A program made the position numbers and the translations under genes. DNA of 64,000 bases, from contig CM035417.1 of assembly GCA_020310875.1 (NCBI GenBank), forward strand, positions 85,685,417 to 85,749,416. The letters run 5' to 3'. The notes beneath the pieces are model-generated. The model was not told where the DNA came from, did no database searches, and was given only the letters and a program-made list of their open reading frames with translations. The DNA is from Ceratopteris richardii. Taxonomy: Eukaryota; Streptophyta; Polypodiopsida; Polypodiales; Pteridaceae. Of the stretch, positions 42,107 through 54,150 are shown in pieces. How positions within the stretch are numbered: position 1 is the stretch's first letter; each line of letters begins with the position of its first letter.

Positions 42107-44950
42107 TCATTCTTCAATCACATCATGCAATCCAATCATGGATTTGAATCTGCATAACTTGTTTCCATCCAAGGCTTTAGTAAGTAAATCTGCACATTGC
42201 ATAGTTGTGGACACATAAGTCAACTGAATGTCTTTGCTAAGTAATTTTTCTCTCACATAGTGGTAATGAACCTCTATGTGTTTTGTCCTAGCATGATATA
42301 TTGGATTAGCTGCAAGGTGAAGTGAACTTGTGTTATCTCCAAAGATAATTGGAGGCCTTGTGTATAGGCCTAACTCTGTATACAAAAGCTTTAACCAAAT
42401 AGCTTCTTGAGTGGCATTGGCTAGCCCTCTATATTCTGCTTCAGTAGATGACAAAGCTACTGTAGGCTGTTTCTTGGCTGACCAAGAAATAGGTTTATCA
42501 CCTGCAAAACATATGTATCCTAATGTGCTTCTCCTATCATCCTTGCATCCTGCCCAATCTGCATCTGAATATACTTTAATGTCAATATCTGATGCATAAG
42601 GAAAGAAAAAACCATGGTTTAGAGTTCCCTTTAGATACTTCAAGATCTTCTTTGCTGCCTCTAGGTGAGGTACCCTTGGTTTGTGCATGAATTGGCTTAG
42701 CACACTAACACCATATGCTATGTCAATTCTGGTTAAGGTAGCATAATTCAAACTACCTACTATACTTTGATATCCTTTAATGTCTTGGACTTCTTCCCCT
42801 TCATGAGCACTTAGCTTTAGGTTGACTTCCATAGGAGTACTTGAGACTTTAGCTTCCTGCAAATTAAACTTCTTGAACATATCTTGTACATACTTCTTTT
42901 GAGTAATATATATACTTGAATTAGTATACACTAATTCAAGACCTAAGAAGTACTTTAATAATCCAAGATCATTGATCTTGAATTCCTTCATCATCTTTCC
43001 TTTGATGTGTCTAATCCCACTGACATCATTGCCTGTAATGATGATGTCATCAACATAGACACACAAGTAGATTACCTCTATACTACTCCTCTTTATGAAT
43101 AGAGAAGTGTCTGCTTTACTCATCACAAATCCTTGGTCTTGGAGATATGTTGTCAACCTGTAATTCCATGCTCTAGGTGCCTGCTTCAAACCATATAGAG
43201 CCTTCTTCAATTTACAAACATAATTTACCTTCTTGGGATCTTCAAAGCCAGGTGGTTGTGACATGTAGACTTCTTCAGATATCCATCCATTCAAGAAAGC
43301 ATTCTTGACATCTAATTGGTACATGTTCCAATTCTTGGATGCAGCTACACTCACCAATACTCTGATTGTTGGCATTTTAGCCACAGGAGAAAATGTCTCC
43401 TCATAATCAATGCCTTGGGTTTGTGCAAAACCCTTGGCTACCAACCTAGCTTTATACCTGTTGATTGTTCCATCAGAGTTCTTTTTTAGCTTGTAGATCC
43501 ATCTTGATCCTATCACCTTCATAGAGTCCTTCTTGGGTACTAGGTCCCAAGTATCACTTTCCTTAAGAGCCTCTATTTCTTCATCCATAGCTCCTTTCCA
43601 TTCTCGTTTGGTGATTGCCTCTTCATATGTACCTGGTTCTTCATTCAACAAATCCTTTGCAAGATATACAGAATGTTTAGTTACAAGAGAAGTGTCATAC
43701 CCATATCTGATAGGCTTCTTACTTTCTCTCTGAGATATCCTCATAGCTTGAGTTGAAGATTCTGGTATATCCTCTAGCTTCTTCATTTTCATCTTCCCTT
43801 TGGACTTCCATGCCTTGAATTCCTCAAGGTTAATTGTGTCATCATCATCTGAGCTTGATTCTTCTTTCTGGATTGGTTCCTCTTTGGTGAGCTTTGGGAA
43901 ATCTTCTTCCATATCATAAGGTAGACTAACCTTCCTGTATTCATTCTCATACCATGAGTCATTCTCATCAAAAATGACATCTCTGCTTACCTTGAATCCT
44001 TTATTGGTTGGGTTGTAGAATCTGTACCCTTTCTGGTTCAAGTCATAACCAATGAAGATACATTTTTCAGCTTTAGGGTCTAGCTTTCCCCTTACCTGTG
44101 AGGGAATATGCACATATGCAATACAACCAAAGATTTTGCAATGATCCAATGATGGTCTCTTACCATGCCAAGCTTCATAAGGTGTCATTCCATCAAGTGA
44201 CTTTGATGGAAACCTGTTAATGAGATATGTGGCAGTAGATACACTCTCTGCCCAAAGATAATTTGGCAACTTCTTTTCATTAAGCATAGACCTAGCTGTT
44301 TCAACAATGAGTCTATTCCTTCTTTCAGGTACCCCATTTTGTTCAGGTGAGTACCTTGTAGTTATCTACCTCTTGATGCCTCTTTCCTGCAAGAAGTCTT
44401 CAAATTCATTGGAGAAGTATTCACCTCCTCCATCTGACCTTAGTCTTTTCAAGTTTCTACCTGTTTTATTTTCAACTAGTGCAAGATATCTTTTGAAACA
44501 ATTAAATACTTCATCCTTATGCTTCATAAATTATAACACAGTCCATCTGCTATAATCATCAATGAAGGACACATAGTACCTTGATCCTGAAATGGAGGGT
44601 TCCTTGCTAGGTCCCCAAACATCTGTGTGCACCAAGTCTAGGTAGTCTTCATGCATAAAACCTTTCTTTGAATAGGGCAATCTCTGTGACTTACCAAACT
44701 GACAAGCTCCACACTTGTAAATCATGTGTTGCTTGGATACATTAGGTATCCCAAGCACACATTGATCCCTGCACATTTGCTTTAAGGTCCTTTCACCTAT
44801 GTGGCCTAACCTCTTGTGCCATATTTCTAATTCTGAAAGTGTTTGATCCTTGTAATTGTATAAAGCAATGTTCTTTGTCTCCTCTAGCTCAAAAGTAAAT
44901 AATCTACCTGATTTTTCTCCCTTGGCTATATCCTTCTGAATCCATGTCTT
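42107..44950 (-). pseudogene. copia family II pol (integrase, RT, RNase H)
   Basis: One frame from about 44940 to 42107 with two stops. GAG-pre-integrase and integrase zinc finger lie near 44830-44690 (HKRLGHIG, CGACQFGKS). Integrase core: DLVHTDVWGP, YYVSFIDDYSR, a TAA at about 44535, [13 protein letters not shown] after a TAG near 44372. Then 726 open codons: [19 protein letters not shown] with [27 protein letters not shown] and [11 protein letters not shown], RNase H with [19 protein letters not shown] and [12 protein letters not shown]. All catalytic motifs after 44287 are intact. Confidence 0.93.
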
Positions 44951-46335
44951 GGATCTTCCACATATGCTCCATGTTGATTGAACTTGACCTGCAAACCTTT
45001 CTCCACAATCTGACCAACACTCATTAGGTTCTTGGTAATGTTTGGTACATAAAGTACCCTGCTCAATAGGTTTTGGTTACCATCACAAGTTTTCACATTT
45101 CCAATCTTTACAACAGAATGTTTAGTATCATCACCTGTCTGTACCTGATGTTTGCCCTTGGGTTCTTCCAAATCAGAGAGTAGTGCCACATTACCAGCTA
45201 CATGGTTAGAACACCCTGAATCAATATAAAATAAATGATCATCATTTGTACCTGCCTTGGAGGTCATATTCATGATTAATAGGGAGTCATCTTGCTCCTC
45301 TGTGTAGTTGTTGTAATCCCTTCTATTTCTGAATCCACCTTGGTAGTTACCATTGTGGTTATGGTTGTAATTGTTGTTGTACTGATTGTTGTATCCATTG
45401 TAGCTTTGGTGTTGGTTGAATCTACCTCTACCTTGAGAGTATCCACCTCTTTGATAGCCTCTTCCTCTCTGATTCTTATAATTTCTGTAGCACTCATCTC
45501 TGGTATGGTTAGACAATCCACAAATGTTGCATGGTGATGAGTTGTAGGGTCTCCCCCTACCTTGCTTACCTCCTCTGCCTCTACCTCTTGAAGATCTACC
45601 TCTCCCTGCATAATTAGCTTGGGAGGTAGAGCCTTCTTCTTCTTGCTTCTTCCCTTTACCTTTATCCTTAACTTTCTTATCAGTATATAGAGCATAGGGG
45701 TTATTACATTTTGATTGATCTCCAGCCTTTGTAAACTTTGCTTCATGTGTGAATAGTTGGCCCATGAGAGTTGTGAGATCTGGGGTATGCATGTCCATGT
45801 AGAGATCCATTGCAGTGGTGAAGCTTTCCCACTTATCATCTGCCTTGAGTCCATTTGTTATTTGCCTTACTATTTGTTCCTCTTCAATCTCCTCTCCAAT
45901 GCTTGCTAATTGGTCTGCCACATCCTTGATCTTGGTCACAAATTCTGAGACTGATTGCTTTGGTTGCTTTCTAAGGGTTGTGAATTCAATCCACAATTGA
46001 TTCTTCCTGGCCCTTGTGTTGGAAGAGAAGTATGATGACAAGGTTTCCCAAGTCTCTTGGGAAGTCTTAGAGTTCCTAATATGAGGTAAAAGGAAATCAG
46101 ATATAGAGTTAAGAAGGTAAGACCTTGCCAATGCATCTTTTGCACACCATGTGTTGAGCCTCTCTTGTTCATCCTTAGTGGGTAGTCCTCTTGCTTTGAA
46201 TGAGGACAATTCCTCATCTCCTGATATGAATCCAAATAAGCTTCTTCCTTTTAGATAGGTCTTCATCCTTAGAGACCAAGCTTGGTAATTGTTCCTGTCC
46301 AATTTGTCAATGAATGAAGGAAAACCATCTCCCAT
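44926..46335 (-). pseudogene. copia family II gag-protease frame
   Basis: 469 open codons from ATG 46335 (MGDGFPSFIDKLDRNNYQAW). It holds DUF4219/UBN2-type Gag (SQETWETLSSYFSSNTRARK, LRKQPKQSVSEFVTKIKDVA), an Arg/Gly/Tyr/Asn-rich linker, and an intact zinc knuckle CNICGLSNHTRDEC. The protease has YIDSGCSNHVAG (active Asp-Ser-Gly) at about residue 370. It ends in FRRI-stop, where pol continues in another frame: a frameshift in a family that normally has one polyprotein. Confidence 0.92.
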
Positions 46336-46348
46336 GTTACCTTATTTC

Positions 46349-46360
46349 CTCTGATACCAC
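46349..46360 (-). other. Primer binding site, copia family II
   Basis: Minus strand reads GTGGTATCAGAGG next to the LTR, complementary to the 3' end of initiator-Met tRNA. Confidence 0.88.
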
Positions 46361-47420
46361 TGTTGGGAGAGGATGGTTGGATGCACTCAGAGATTGAGTA
46401 GGTGCTGCTAAACCTGCTTCACACCAGCCCTCTTTAACTCCAGGAATGCTTAGTACACTTGATTAGCTTCCAAATGATACCAAGAAAGCATATATGTACT
46501 TTGCAAATGATATGTGTAATGATCAAATCAAAACAGATAACTTTGCACTTCACAAATCCAAGAAAACTTGCTATTTTGATATTGACACCTGCTCAGTCTT
46601 TCACTCAGTATGACCAGCACACTTACAATTGATCAAATTCCTTCTGGACATATTTAATTAGCTTAACAAGCTACCAATTGCAAGTGGAATCATTCAAATT
46701 GATAAACTATGCACAGAGAAATAACTTTAGCAAGTGTATGGTCACTCCCGCTTTTTTAGGAGATGTGCAGATAAATACCAGAGACTGCTTCGAAGACAAT
46801 TTCTTGAAAATGGCTGAACCAAACTTCTTCAAACTTTGTAGTCTTGTAGAATGCTTGGAGGTGGTTCCAGAAAGCCTTGAATCACTTGATTTGGTTGAGT
46901 AGATCTTGAGATATGCCTTGTTGAAGTTGACAGACTTGGAGATAGACAACTCAGAGAATACAGAAGTAGTAGATGTAAATGTATGTATTACTTTACATTG
47001 ATTTACAAACTCATTGGCATGTCAAGAATTGCCTAATAAGATAGAGATGTGTGGGCAATAGTGTAGCACTTCATACACTCAAAGATAGGTGAGATATGCC
47101 TCGGGAAATGAGCTAGAACATGAGCTACTGCCCGTGACTCTTTTTTTGCCTCTTATATAGAGTTGAGTTAAATTCAAAAATTCAAAATCTCCTAGAATCT
47201 TTCACCTAAAATTTGATTGAGATATTCCCTCAATCAATCAATCAAATTTTCCACGACTTAATCAAGTAGGTGTGATTACATTAGGTGCCAAGTCACTAAG
47301 ATTTTTAGAAGAGATAAAATGGTAAGAAATCATAGGCATAAGTTCCTATGGTCCTTGCTTCACATAGTGATATCCTTCAAGGGTTCCAAGCCAAATGTGA
47401 AGGCTTGATTTGCACCAACA
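46361..47420 (-). repeat. 5' LTR of copia family II
   Basis: 1060 bp, TGTTGGGAGAGG to TGCACCAACA on the plus strand, with both TG...CA ends intact. An older relative lies at 20877-21685. Confidence 0.95.
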
Positions 47421-47770
47421 TGTGTGTGTGTGTGTCTATGTGTATATGTGTGTGTCTATGAGTGTGTATGTGTTTATGTGTATGTATGTATCTATGTGTG
47501 TGTATGTGTCTATGTGTGTATGTGTATGCATGTATGTATGCATATATGTGTGTATGCATGTGTATGTGTGTGTATGCATCATTATGTGTGTATGTGTGTA
47601 TGTGTGTATGTGTGTATGTGTGTATGTATATGTGTGTGTTGTCTATGTGTATGTGTGTGTGTCTATGAGTGTGTATGTGTTTATGTATATGTATGTATCT
47701 ATGTGTGTGTATGTGTCTATGTGTGTATGTGTATACATGTATGGATGCATATGTATGTGTGTGTATGCAT
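47421..47770. repeat. TATG/TGTG array, middle piece
   Basis: The same array as 40900-41003 and 51777-54150, split by the two copia insertions. TG-rich on the plus strand. Confidence 0.97.
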
Positions 47771-48000
47771 TGTTGATATATTTAGGTAGTGATGTGTGTG
47801 AACACTCTAGGACCGCCGGGGCACTTTTTTCCCTCTTTAGGAGGTTTTTTTCCCCCGGCTTGTATATACGCCTATTGCCCTAATGGGCTACTTATCTTTG
47901 TACATTCTCTAGTAATACATTCAGTCTTGTGTGTTGTGCTCCAAGCTTCTTCTTCTTCCTTGTGCTGTTCGCGTGCTTCTGCAGACGTCTATCTCCAACA
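47771..48000 (+). repeat. 5' LTR, copia family I copy 3
   Basis: TGTTGATATATTTAG to CTATCTCCAACA. Likely promoter words are CTTGTATATACGCC near 47858. The U3/R border is not resolvable by eye. Confidence 0.97.
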
Positions 48001-48002
48001 AT

Positions 48003-48014
48003 TGGTATCAGAGC
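48003..48014 (+). other. Primer binding site, copia family I copy 3
   Basis: TGGTATCAGAGC, an exact match to the initiator-Met tRNA primer complement, two bases after the LTR. Confidence 0.95.
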
Positions 48015-48300
48015 AGGTCGTCACTTCTTCTAGGGCGCCGTCGACACTCCTCCGTTTGCAGTCTCAGATTCGCACGAAATTTGGTGAGCATACTCAGGGT
48101 GTTTCCGCCTCCGAACACACTATCGCAGCGCTTGTGCAGGCTATTTCGTCCTTTTGTGCCAAAGCTATATACCAGTTTCTGTTCGCTAGTTTAAGCGTCT
48201 CGAAGTCCGCTACAGGTCTAGCAGAACTCCTCTGGGCAGTTCTTCTCAACTTTTTGAGATATAGTCAATTTTCTACATCAACGTATTTTAGTCACCGGCC

Positions 48301-48975
48301 ATGGCTGAAAGCAGTGATGTATTCTGTATGTTGGCTGTTGAGGATAAGTTGGATGGTACCAACTACCCATTATGGGCTTATATGATGCGACATGTACTGG
48401 TTGCAAAAGGATTGTGGAACATTGTGCAGGGTGTTGAAAGACGTCGTGTTACACCTGTAACGACAGGTACTGCAAATACAGGTGCTGGAGCTGATGAAGA
48501 TGGTGTCAAAGATGATATTCCGCAGATTCCTGTTCGTGCTGTTGTTTCTGTTGCACCTACTGCAGAGCAGATTCGTTGGGATGGCAGAGAGGCCCAGGCA
48601 CATGCATTGATAGCCTTGTCTATCAAACGTGCCATTATTCCTCACATTCGCTCTTGCAGAACAGCAAAGGATGCTTCGGATACACTTACCACTTTGTACC
48701 AGGCTAGGAATGAGGCTCGTGTTGCTTACCTCCGAAAACAATTGGAGAGTGAGCACATGAATGAAGGTGATTCTATGGACAGTTTTCTTACAAAGATCAA
48801 AGACCTGAAGGAACAATTGATTTCTGCTGATGAGGTTATACCAGATAGCTCACTTGTGCAGACCGTTCTGAATGGTCTTCCTGATTCATATCAGAGTTTT
48901 GCCTCTACTCTTCGGTTGATGATGAATGGAAATCCGAATGCCTTGTCATTTGAGGAATTAGTCTCTATTCTGTGC
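48301..48975 (+). pseudogene. copia family I gag, truncated at deletion junction
   Basis: Intact start and core: MAESSDVFCMLAVEDKLDGT, NYPLWAYMMRHVLVAKGLW, AKDASDTLTTLYQARNEARV, EHMNEGDSMDSFLTKIKDLK, VLNGLPDSYQSFASTLRLMM and SFEELVSIL. At about 48970 Gag text is joined to integrase text in a different frame. The chimeric frame runs to 49152 and ends without a zinc knuckle. No stop occurs before the junction, so a truncated Gag could still be made. Confidence 0.9.
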
Positions 48976-51473
48976 CTAGGCATGCATGGGTATATCCACT
49001 CAAAGCTAAGTCCGAAGTGTTCATGTGCTTCAAACAGTTTTTGGTTTTGGCTGAAAATCTGTCAGCATGTAAAATGGGCACCCTCCGTTCTGATCGAGGG
49101 GGGGAATATATGTCTTCAGATTTTAATGCATTTCTGGCTCAACGTGGGATAAAACACCAGTGTACAGTGCCGTATACACCTCAACAGAATGGAGTTGCTG
49201 AACGAAAGAACAAGTCACTCATGGAGATGGCGAGGTGCATGGTCAAAAGTCAGGCTTTACCACATAGTTTCTGGCTTGAGGCTGTCATGTGTGCAGCATA
49301 TGTACTGAACAGGTGTCCCACTAAAGCGTTGCAGTCTATCACTCCATATGAGGCTTGGCATGACCGCAAGCCATCTATTGCTCATCTGCGTGTTTTTGGT
49401 AGTTTGGCATATGAATTAGTGCCTGAACAACATCGCAGAAAATTGGATGATAAGGCAGTAAAATGTATTTTCGTTGGGTACAGTTCTAAAAGTAAAGGCT
49501 ATCGTTTGTATCATCCACAGACTAAACGCATTCTGGTTAGCCGTGATGTTGTCTTTGTGCAAGATGCTATTCAGCCATTGCTTTCATGTACTAAGGAGAC
49601 ATCTGTTAGCTCCAAAGACATGTATGATACTTTGATGCCTCTTTTTACAGGTGGACATGCTAGTGCTGGTCCTAATGAGGCAACTTCTCAACCTTTGTAG
49701 GTTTCATATGATGATGCAGATCATTCCATTTCTGATGCAGATTTACATGATGCACTTGTTGATGAGAGAGCTGATATTGAGCAGGCAAAAACTATGCCAA
49801 AATGGCTGGTGCAGACTTTGCGTGACAGCAAATTAGATGCACCTTTGTCATATCGTACTTGTTCAGGCTCTCATAGTGCCTCCTTTGCATCACATTGCTA
49901 TGCTATGGCTGCATCTAGTCTCTGTGATGAGAATGAGCCTGTTTCTTTTGATGAAGCACAAAATTCAGAAAATTGGATGGCTGCTATGCAATCTGAATAT
50001 GATGCTATAATGAAGAATGGTACATAGTCTTTATGTGACCTGCCTCCTGGAAAGAAGGCCATTGGCACTAAGTGGGTATACAAGCTGAAGCGTAAACCTG
50101 ATGGTACAGTTGACAGGTATAAGGCTAGGCTTGTTGCAAAGGGTTATGCACAGGAAAGAGGCATTGATTTTGATGAGACCTTTGCACCTACATGTCGTAT
50201 GACTACTGTTCGCAACATTTGTGCACTTGCAGCCCATCATGGTTGGAATGTACATCAGTTGGACATTAAAACAGCATTTCTGAATGGTGACTTGCATGAA
50301 GAAGTGTATGTTTTTCAGCCCCGTGGCTTTGTGCAGAAAGGGCATGAAAACCAGGTTTGCAGGTTAAAGAAGGCATTATATGGTTTAAAGCAAGCACCAC
50401 GTGCTTGGTATGAGAAAATACATGCCTATCTGATTGCACATGGTTTTGAGAATAGTCCAACTGAAAGCACCTTATATGTTAAGCGTGCTAATGATGTGCT
50501 TCTGATCATTGTTGTCTATGTTGATGACATGCTGCTCACTGGTCCTATTGAGACACATATTGCTGATTTTAAGGCTGATTTGCATGCCTCATTTGAGATG
50601 CCTGATTTGGGGCATTTGCATCACTATTTGGGCATTCAGTTTATGCATGTTGATGGTGGAATGGCTTTGTGTCAAACGAAATATATTGACACATTATTGC
50701 AGTGTTTTGGCCTTGAAGACTGTAAGCCTATTGCCACTCCTATGGAGATGGGTTTACAATTGAGTCTTCATGATGCTGGAGATGCATTTGATGCTGTTCT
50801 CTATCAGCAGGCTATTGGATGCTTGATTTACTTATGCATTACTCGGCCAGATATTCAGTTTGTTGTCTCACAGATGAGCAGGTTTATGCATTGCCCAGGA
50901 GTCACGCATTGGAAAGCGGTTAAGCGCATCTTTCGCTACTTGAGTGGTACTCGGCTACTTGGGTTGTTTTATCCCAAGGGGGGATCACTACCGCCAGATT
51001 TGCATGCTTTTTCTGACTCAGATTGGGCTGGTTGCTATGACACTCGTGTGTCCACCAGTGGTTTTTGCTTCATGCTTGGTAGCTCATGTATATCTTGGTT
51101 CAGCAAGAAGCAGCCTACTGTGGCCACTTCTAGTTGTGAGGCTGAGTATAGGGCAGCTTTCACGGCGACTATTGAGTGTGTGTGGCTCAGACGCCTTATG
51201 GCTGATTTGGGTGTTGGCTAGTCTTCTGCCACCACCATCTTCACAGACAGTCAGAGCGCATTGGCAGTTGCGAGGAACCCTGTGTTCCATGCTCGCACTA
51301 AGCACATTGAGGTGCATTATCACTATGTCAGGGAGAGGTTCTCTACTGGGGAGATCAGCTTGGCACATGTGCCCACGCAGGAGAACATTGTAGACCTTTT
51401 CATGAACGCTCTGCCTAGGGAGAAGTTTGAAGCTTTCCGCAAAGCTTTGGGCTTACTTCCTTTTGTGGAGTGA
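48976..51473 (+). pseudogene. copia family I pol remainder (integrase core to RNase H)
   Basis: A single continuous frame with only three stops, all TAG (49698, 50025, 51219). Integrase: RHAWVYPLKAKSEVFMCFK, RSDRGGEYMSSDF, YTPQQNGVAERKN (second Asp and Glu of the DDE triad present, the first deleted). [47 protein letters not shown]. RNase H: FSDSDWAGCYDTRVSTSG, SSCEAEYRAAF, and after the last TAG FTDSQSALAVARNP and [12 protein letters not shown]. It stops at 51473, close to the PPT. Confidence 0.93.
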
Positions 51474-51536
51474 TTTCCACATAGCTTGGAACTTCCTTAT
51501 ACATGAGTGCCAGCTCCTTGTTCACCGCATCACTCC

Positions 51537-51547
51537 CAGGGGGGATT
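51537..51547 (+). other. Polypurine tract, copia family I copy 3
   Basis: CAGGGGGGATT immediately before the 3' LTR, the plus-strand primer site of a copia element. Confidence 0.88.
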
Positions 51548-51776
51548 TGTTGATATATTTAGGTAGTGATGTGTGTGAACACTCTAGGACCGCCGGGGCA
51601 CTTTTTTACCTCTTTAGGAGGTTTTTTTCCCCGGCTTGTATATACGCCTATTGCCCTAATGGGCTACTTATCTTTGTACATTCTCTAGTAATACATTCAG
51701 TCTTGTGTGTTGTGCTCCAAGCTTCTTCTTCTTCCTTGTGTTGTTCGCGTGCTTCCGCAGACGTCTATCTCCAACA
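51548..51776 (+). repeat. 3' LTR, copia family I copy 3
   Basis: 229 bp, TGTTGATATATTTAG to CTATCTCCAACA. It matches the 5' LTR except for a few changes (for example TTTTACC for TTTTCCC, GTGTTG for GTGCTG, TTCCGC for TTCTGC). Confidence 0.97.
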
Positions 51777-54150
51777 TGCATCATTATGTGTGTCTATGTA
51801 TGCATGTGTATGTGTGTATGCATCATTACGTGTGCATGTGTCTATGTGTGTATGTGTGTGTATGTGTGTGTATATGTGTGTGTGTCTATGTGTATGTGTG
51901 TGTGTTTATGAGTGTGTATGTGTTTATGTGTATGTATGTATCTATTTGTGTGTATTTGTCTATGTGTGTATGTGTATGCATGTATGTATGCATATGTGTG
52001 TATGCATATATATGTGTGTGTATGCATCATTATGTGTGTCTATGTATGCATGTGTATGTGTGTATGCATCATTACGTGTGTATGTGTCTATGTGTGTATG
52101 TGTGTGTGTATATGTGTTTGTATGTGTGTATGCATGTGTATGTGTGTGTATGTATCTATGTGTGTGTATGTGTCTATGTGTGTATGTGTATGCATGTATG
52201 TATGCATATGTGTGTGTATGCATGTGTATGAGTGTGTACGCATCATTATGTGTGTATGTGTCTATGTGTGTAGGTATATGTGTGTGTTGTCTATGTGTAT
52301 GTGTGTGTGTCTATGAGTGTGTATGTGTTTATGTATATGTATGTATCTATGTGTGTTTATGTATCTATGTGTGTATGTGTATGCATGCATGTGTCTATGT
52401 GTGTATGTGTGTGTATATGTGTGTGTGTCTATGTGTATGTGTGTGTTTATGAGTGTGTATGTGTTTATGTGTATGTATGTATCTATGTGTGTGTATGTGT
52501 CTATGTGTGTGTGTATGCATGTATGTATCCATATGTGTGTGTATGCATATGTATGTGTGTGTATGCATCATTATGTGTGTCTATGTATGCATGTGTATGT
52601 GTGTATGCATCATTACCTGTATGTGTCTATGTGTGTATGTGTGTATGTGTGTGTGTATGTGTGTGTGTCTATGTGTGTGTGTCTATGTGTATGTGTGTGT
52701 GTCTATGAGTGTGTATGTATTTATGTGTATGTATGTATCTATGTGTGTGTATGTGTATGCATGTATGTATGCATATGTGTGTGTATGCATATGTATGTGT
52801 GTGTATGCATAATTATGTGTGTATGTGTCTATGTGTGTATGTGTGTGTGTATACATTATGACAGTGTATGTAAGCATGTGCATTATGTATGCATATAAGT
52901 ATGTATGTATGCATATGTGTGTGTGTGTATGCATATGCATGTAAGTATGTATGTATGCATATGTGTGTGTATGCATATGCATGTAAGTATGTATGTATGC
53001 ATATGCATATGCAATATGTATGCATGTATGTGTATGCGTGTGTATGTATATATGTGTGTGAATGTGTGTGTGAATGTGTGTGTACATGTGTCTGTATGTG
53101 TGTATGCATGTGTATGTGTGTGTATGCATCATTATGTGTGTATGTGTGTGTATGTGTGTGTGTCTATGTGTATGTGTGTGTATCTATGAGTATGTATGTG
53201 TTCATGTGTGTGTATGTGTCTATGTGTGTATGTATCTGTTTGTGCGTATGTATCTATGCATGTGCATTATGTATGCATGTAAGTATGTATGTACATTATA
53301 TGCATATGCATATGCATTATGTATGCAAGTGTATGGATGTATGTGTTTATGTGTGTATGTCTCTCTATGTGTGTGTATGCATATATGTGTGTGTATGTGT
53401 GTATGTGTGTGTATATGTGTCTGTATGTGTGTATGCATGTGTATGTGTGTATGTGTCTATGTGTGCATGTGTGTGTATATACTATATGTGTGTGTGTCTA
53501 TGTGTATGTGTGTGTACCTATGAGTGTGTATGGGTTTATGTGTGTATGTGTTTATGTGTGTGTGTGTGTGTTTATGTGTGTATGTGTATGCATGTATGTG
53601 TATGTGTGTGTATGTCTCTCTATGTGTGTGTGTATGCATATATGTGTGTGTGTATATGTGTGTCTATGTGTGAATGCATGTGTATGTGTGTGGATGCATC
53701 ATTATGTGTGTATGTGTCTGTGTGTGTATATGTGTGTGTATGTGTGTGTATGTGTGTGCACGTCTATGTGTGTGTATGTGTGTGCGCATCTATGTGTATG
53801 TGTGTGTGTCTATGAGTGTGTATGTTTGGATGTGTGTGTGTATGAATGTGTGTCTATGAGTGTGTATGTTTGGATGTGTGAGTGTATATGTGTGTCTATG
53901 TGTGTATGCATGTGTATGTGTGTGAATGCATCATTATGTGTGTGCATGTATATGTGTGTGCATGTGTATATGTGTGTGCATGTGTATGCATTATGTGTGC
54001 ATGTGTGTATGTGTATGCATTATGGATTGTGTATGTGTGTATATGTGTGTGTATTTGTGTGTATGTGTGTGTGTGTCTATGCGTATGTGTGTGTGTGTCT
54101 ATGCGTGTATATGTGTGTGTACATATGTATGTGTGTGTGTGTGTGTGTGT
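51777..54150. repeat. TATG/TGTG array, right piece
   Basis: 2.4 kb, TG-rich on the plus strand, inverted counterpart of 36926-40039. Irregular words (ATGCATCATTATGTGTG, CTATGAGTGTGTATGTG) recur roughly every 150-250 bp, suggesting a higher-order unit with the simple repeat inside. Long Cys/Val/Met or His/Thr frames are artefacts. Confidence 0.97.

Larger units (their letters stand above)
41004..47420 (-). mobile_element. Ty1/copia family II, complete structure
   Basis: 6.4 kb on the minus strand with two ~1.06-kb LTRs, PBS, gag-pol and PPT, flanked by TGTGT on both sides (a 5-bp duplication, though inside a TG repeat). By eye the LTRs differ at about 25-30 positions, so insertion is not recent. 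A frameshift near 44945 and two in-frame stops disable it. It interrupts the TG array between 41003 and 47421. Confidence 0.95.
47771..51776 (+). mobile_element. Ty1/copia family I copy 3, internally deleted
   Basis: 4006 bp with LTRs of 230 and 229 bp, PBS, PPT and a TGCAT duplication on each side (47766-47770 and 51777-51781). LTRs differ by only about three substitutions and two one-base indels, so this is the youngest insertion in the window. About 1.1 kb covering the zinc knuckle, protease and integrase N-terminus is missing, so it could move only with enzymes supplied in trans. Confidence 0.97.

Noticed and set aside
44926..44960. Programmed frameshift between gag-protease and pol in copia family II
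   Set aside because: Plant copia elements normally use one frame. No slippery heptamer is evident, and two further stops in pol point to ordinary decay.
51427..52452. 341-codon frame spanning the 3' LTR and array
   Set aside because: It crosses RNase H, the PPT, a complete LTR and simple repeat in a frame different from pol. No biological unit fits it.
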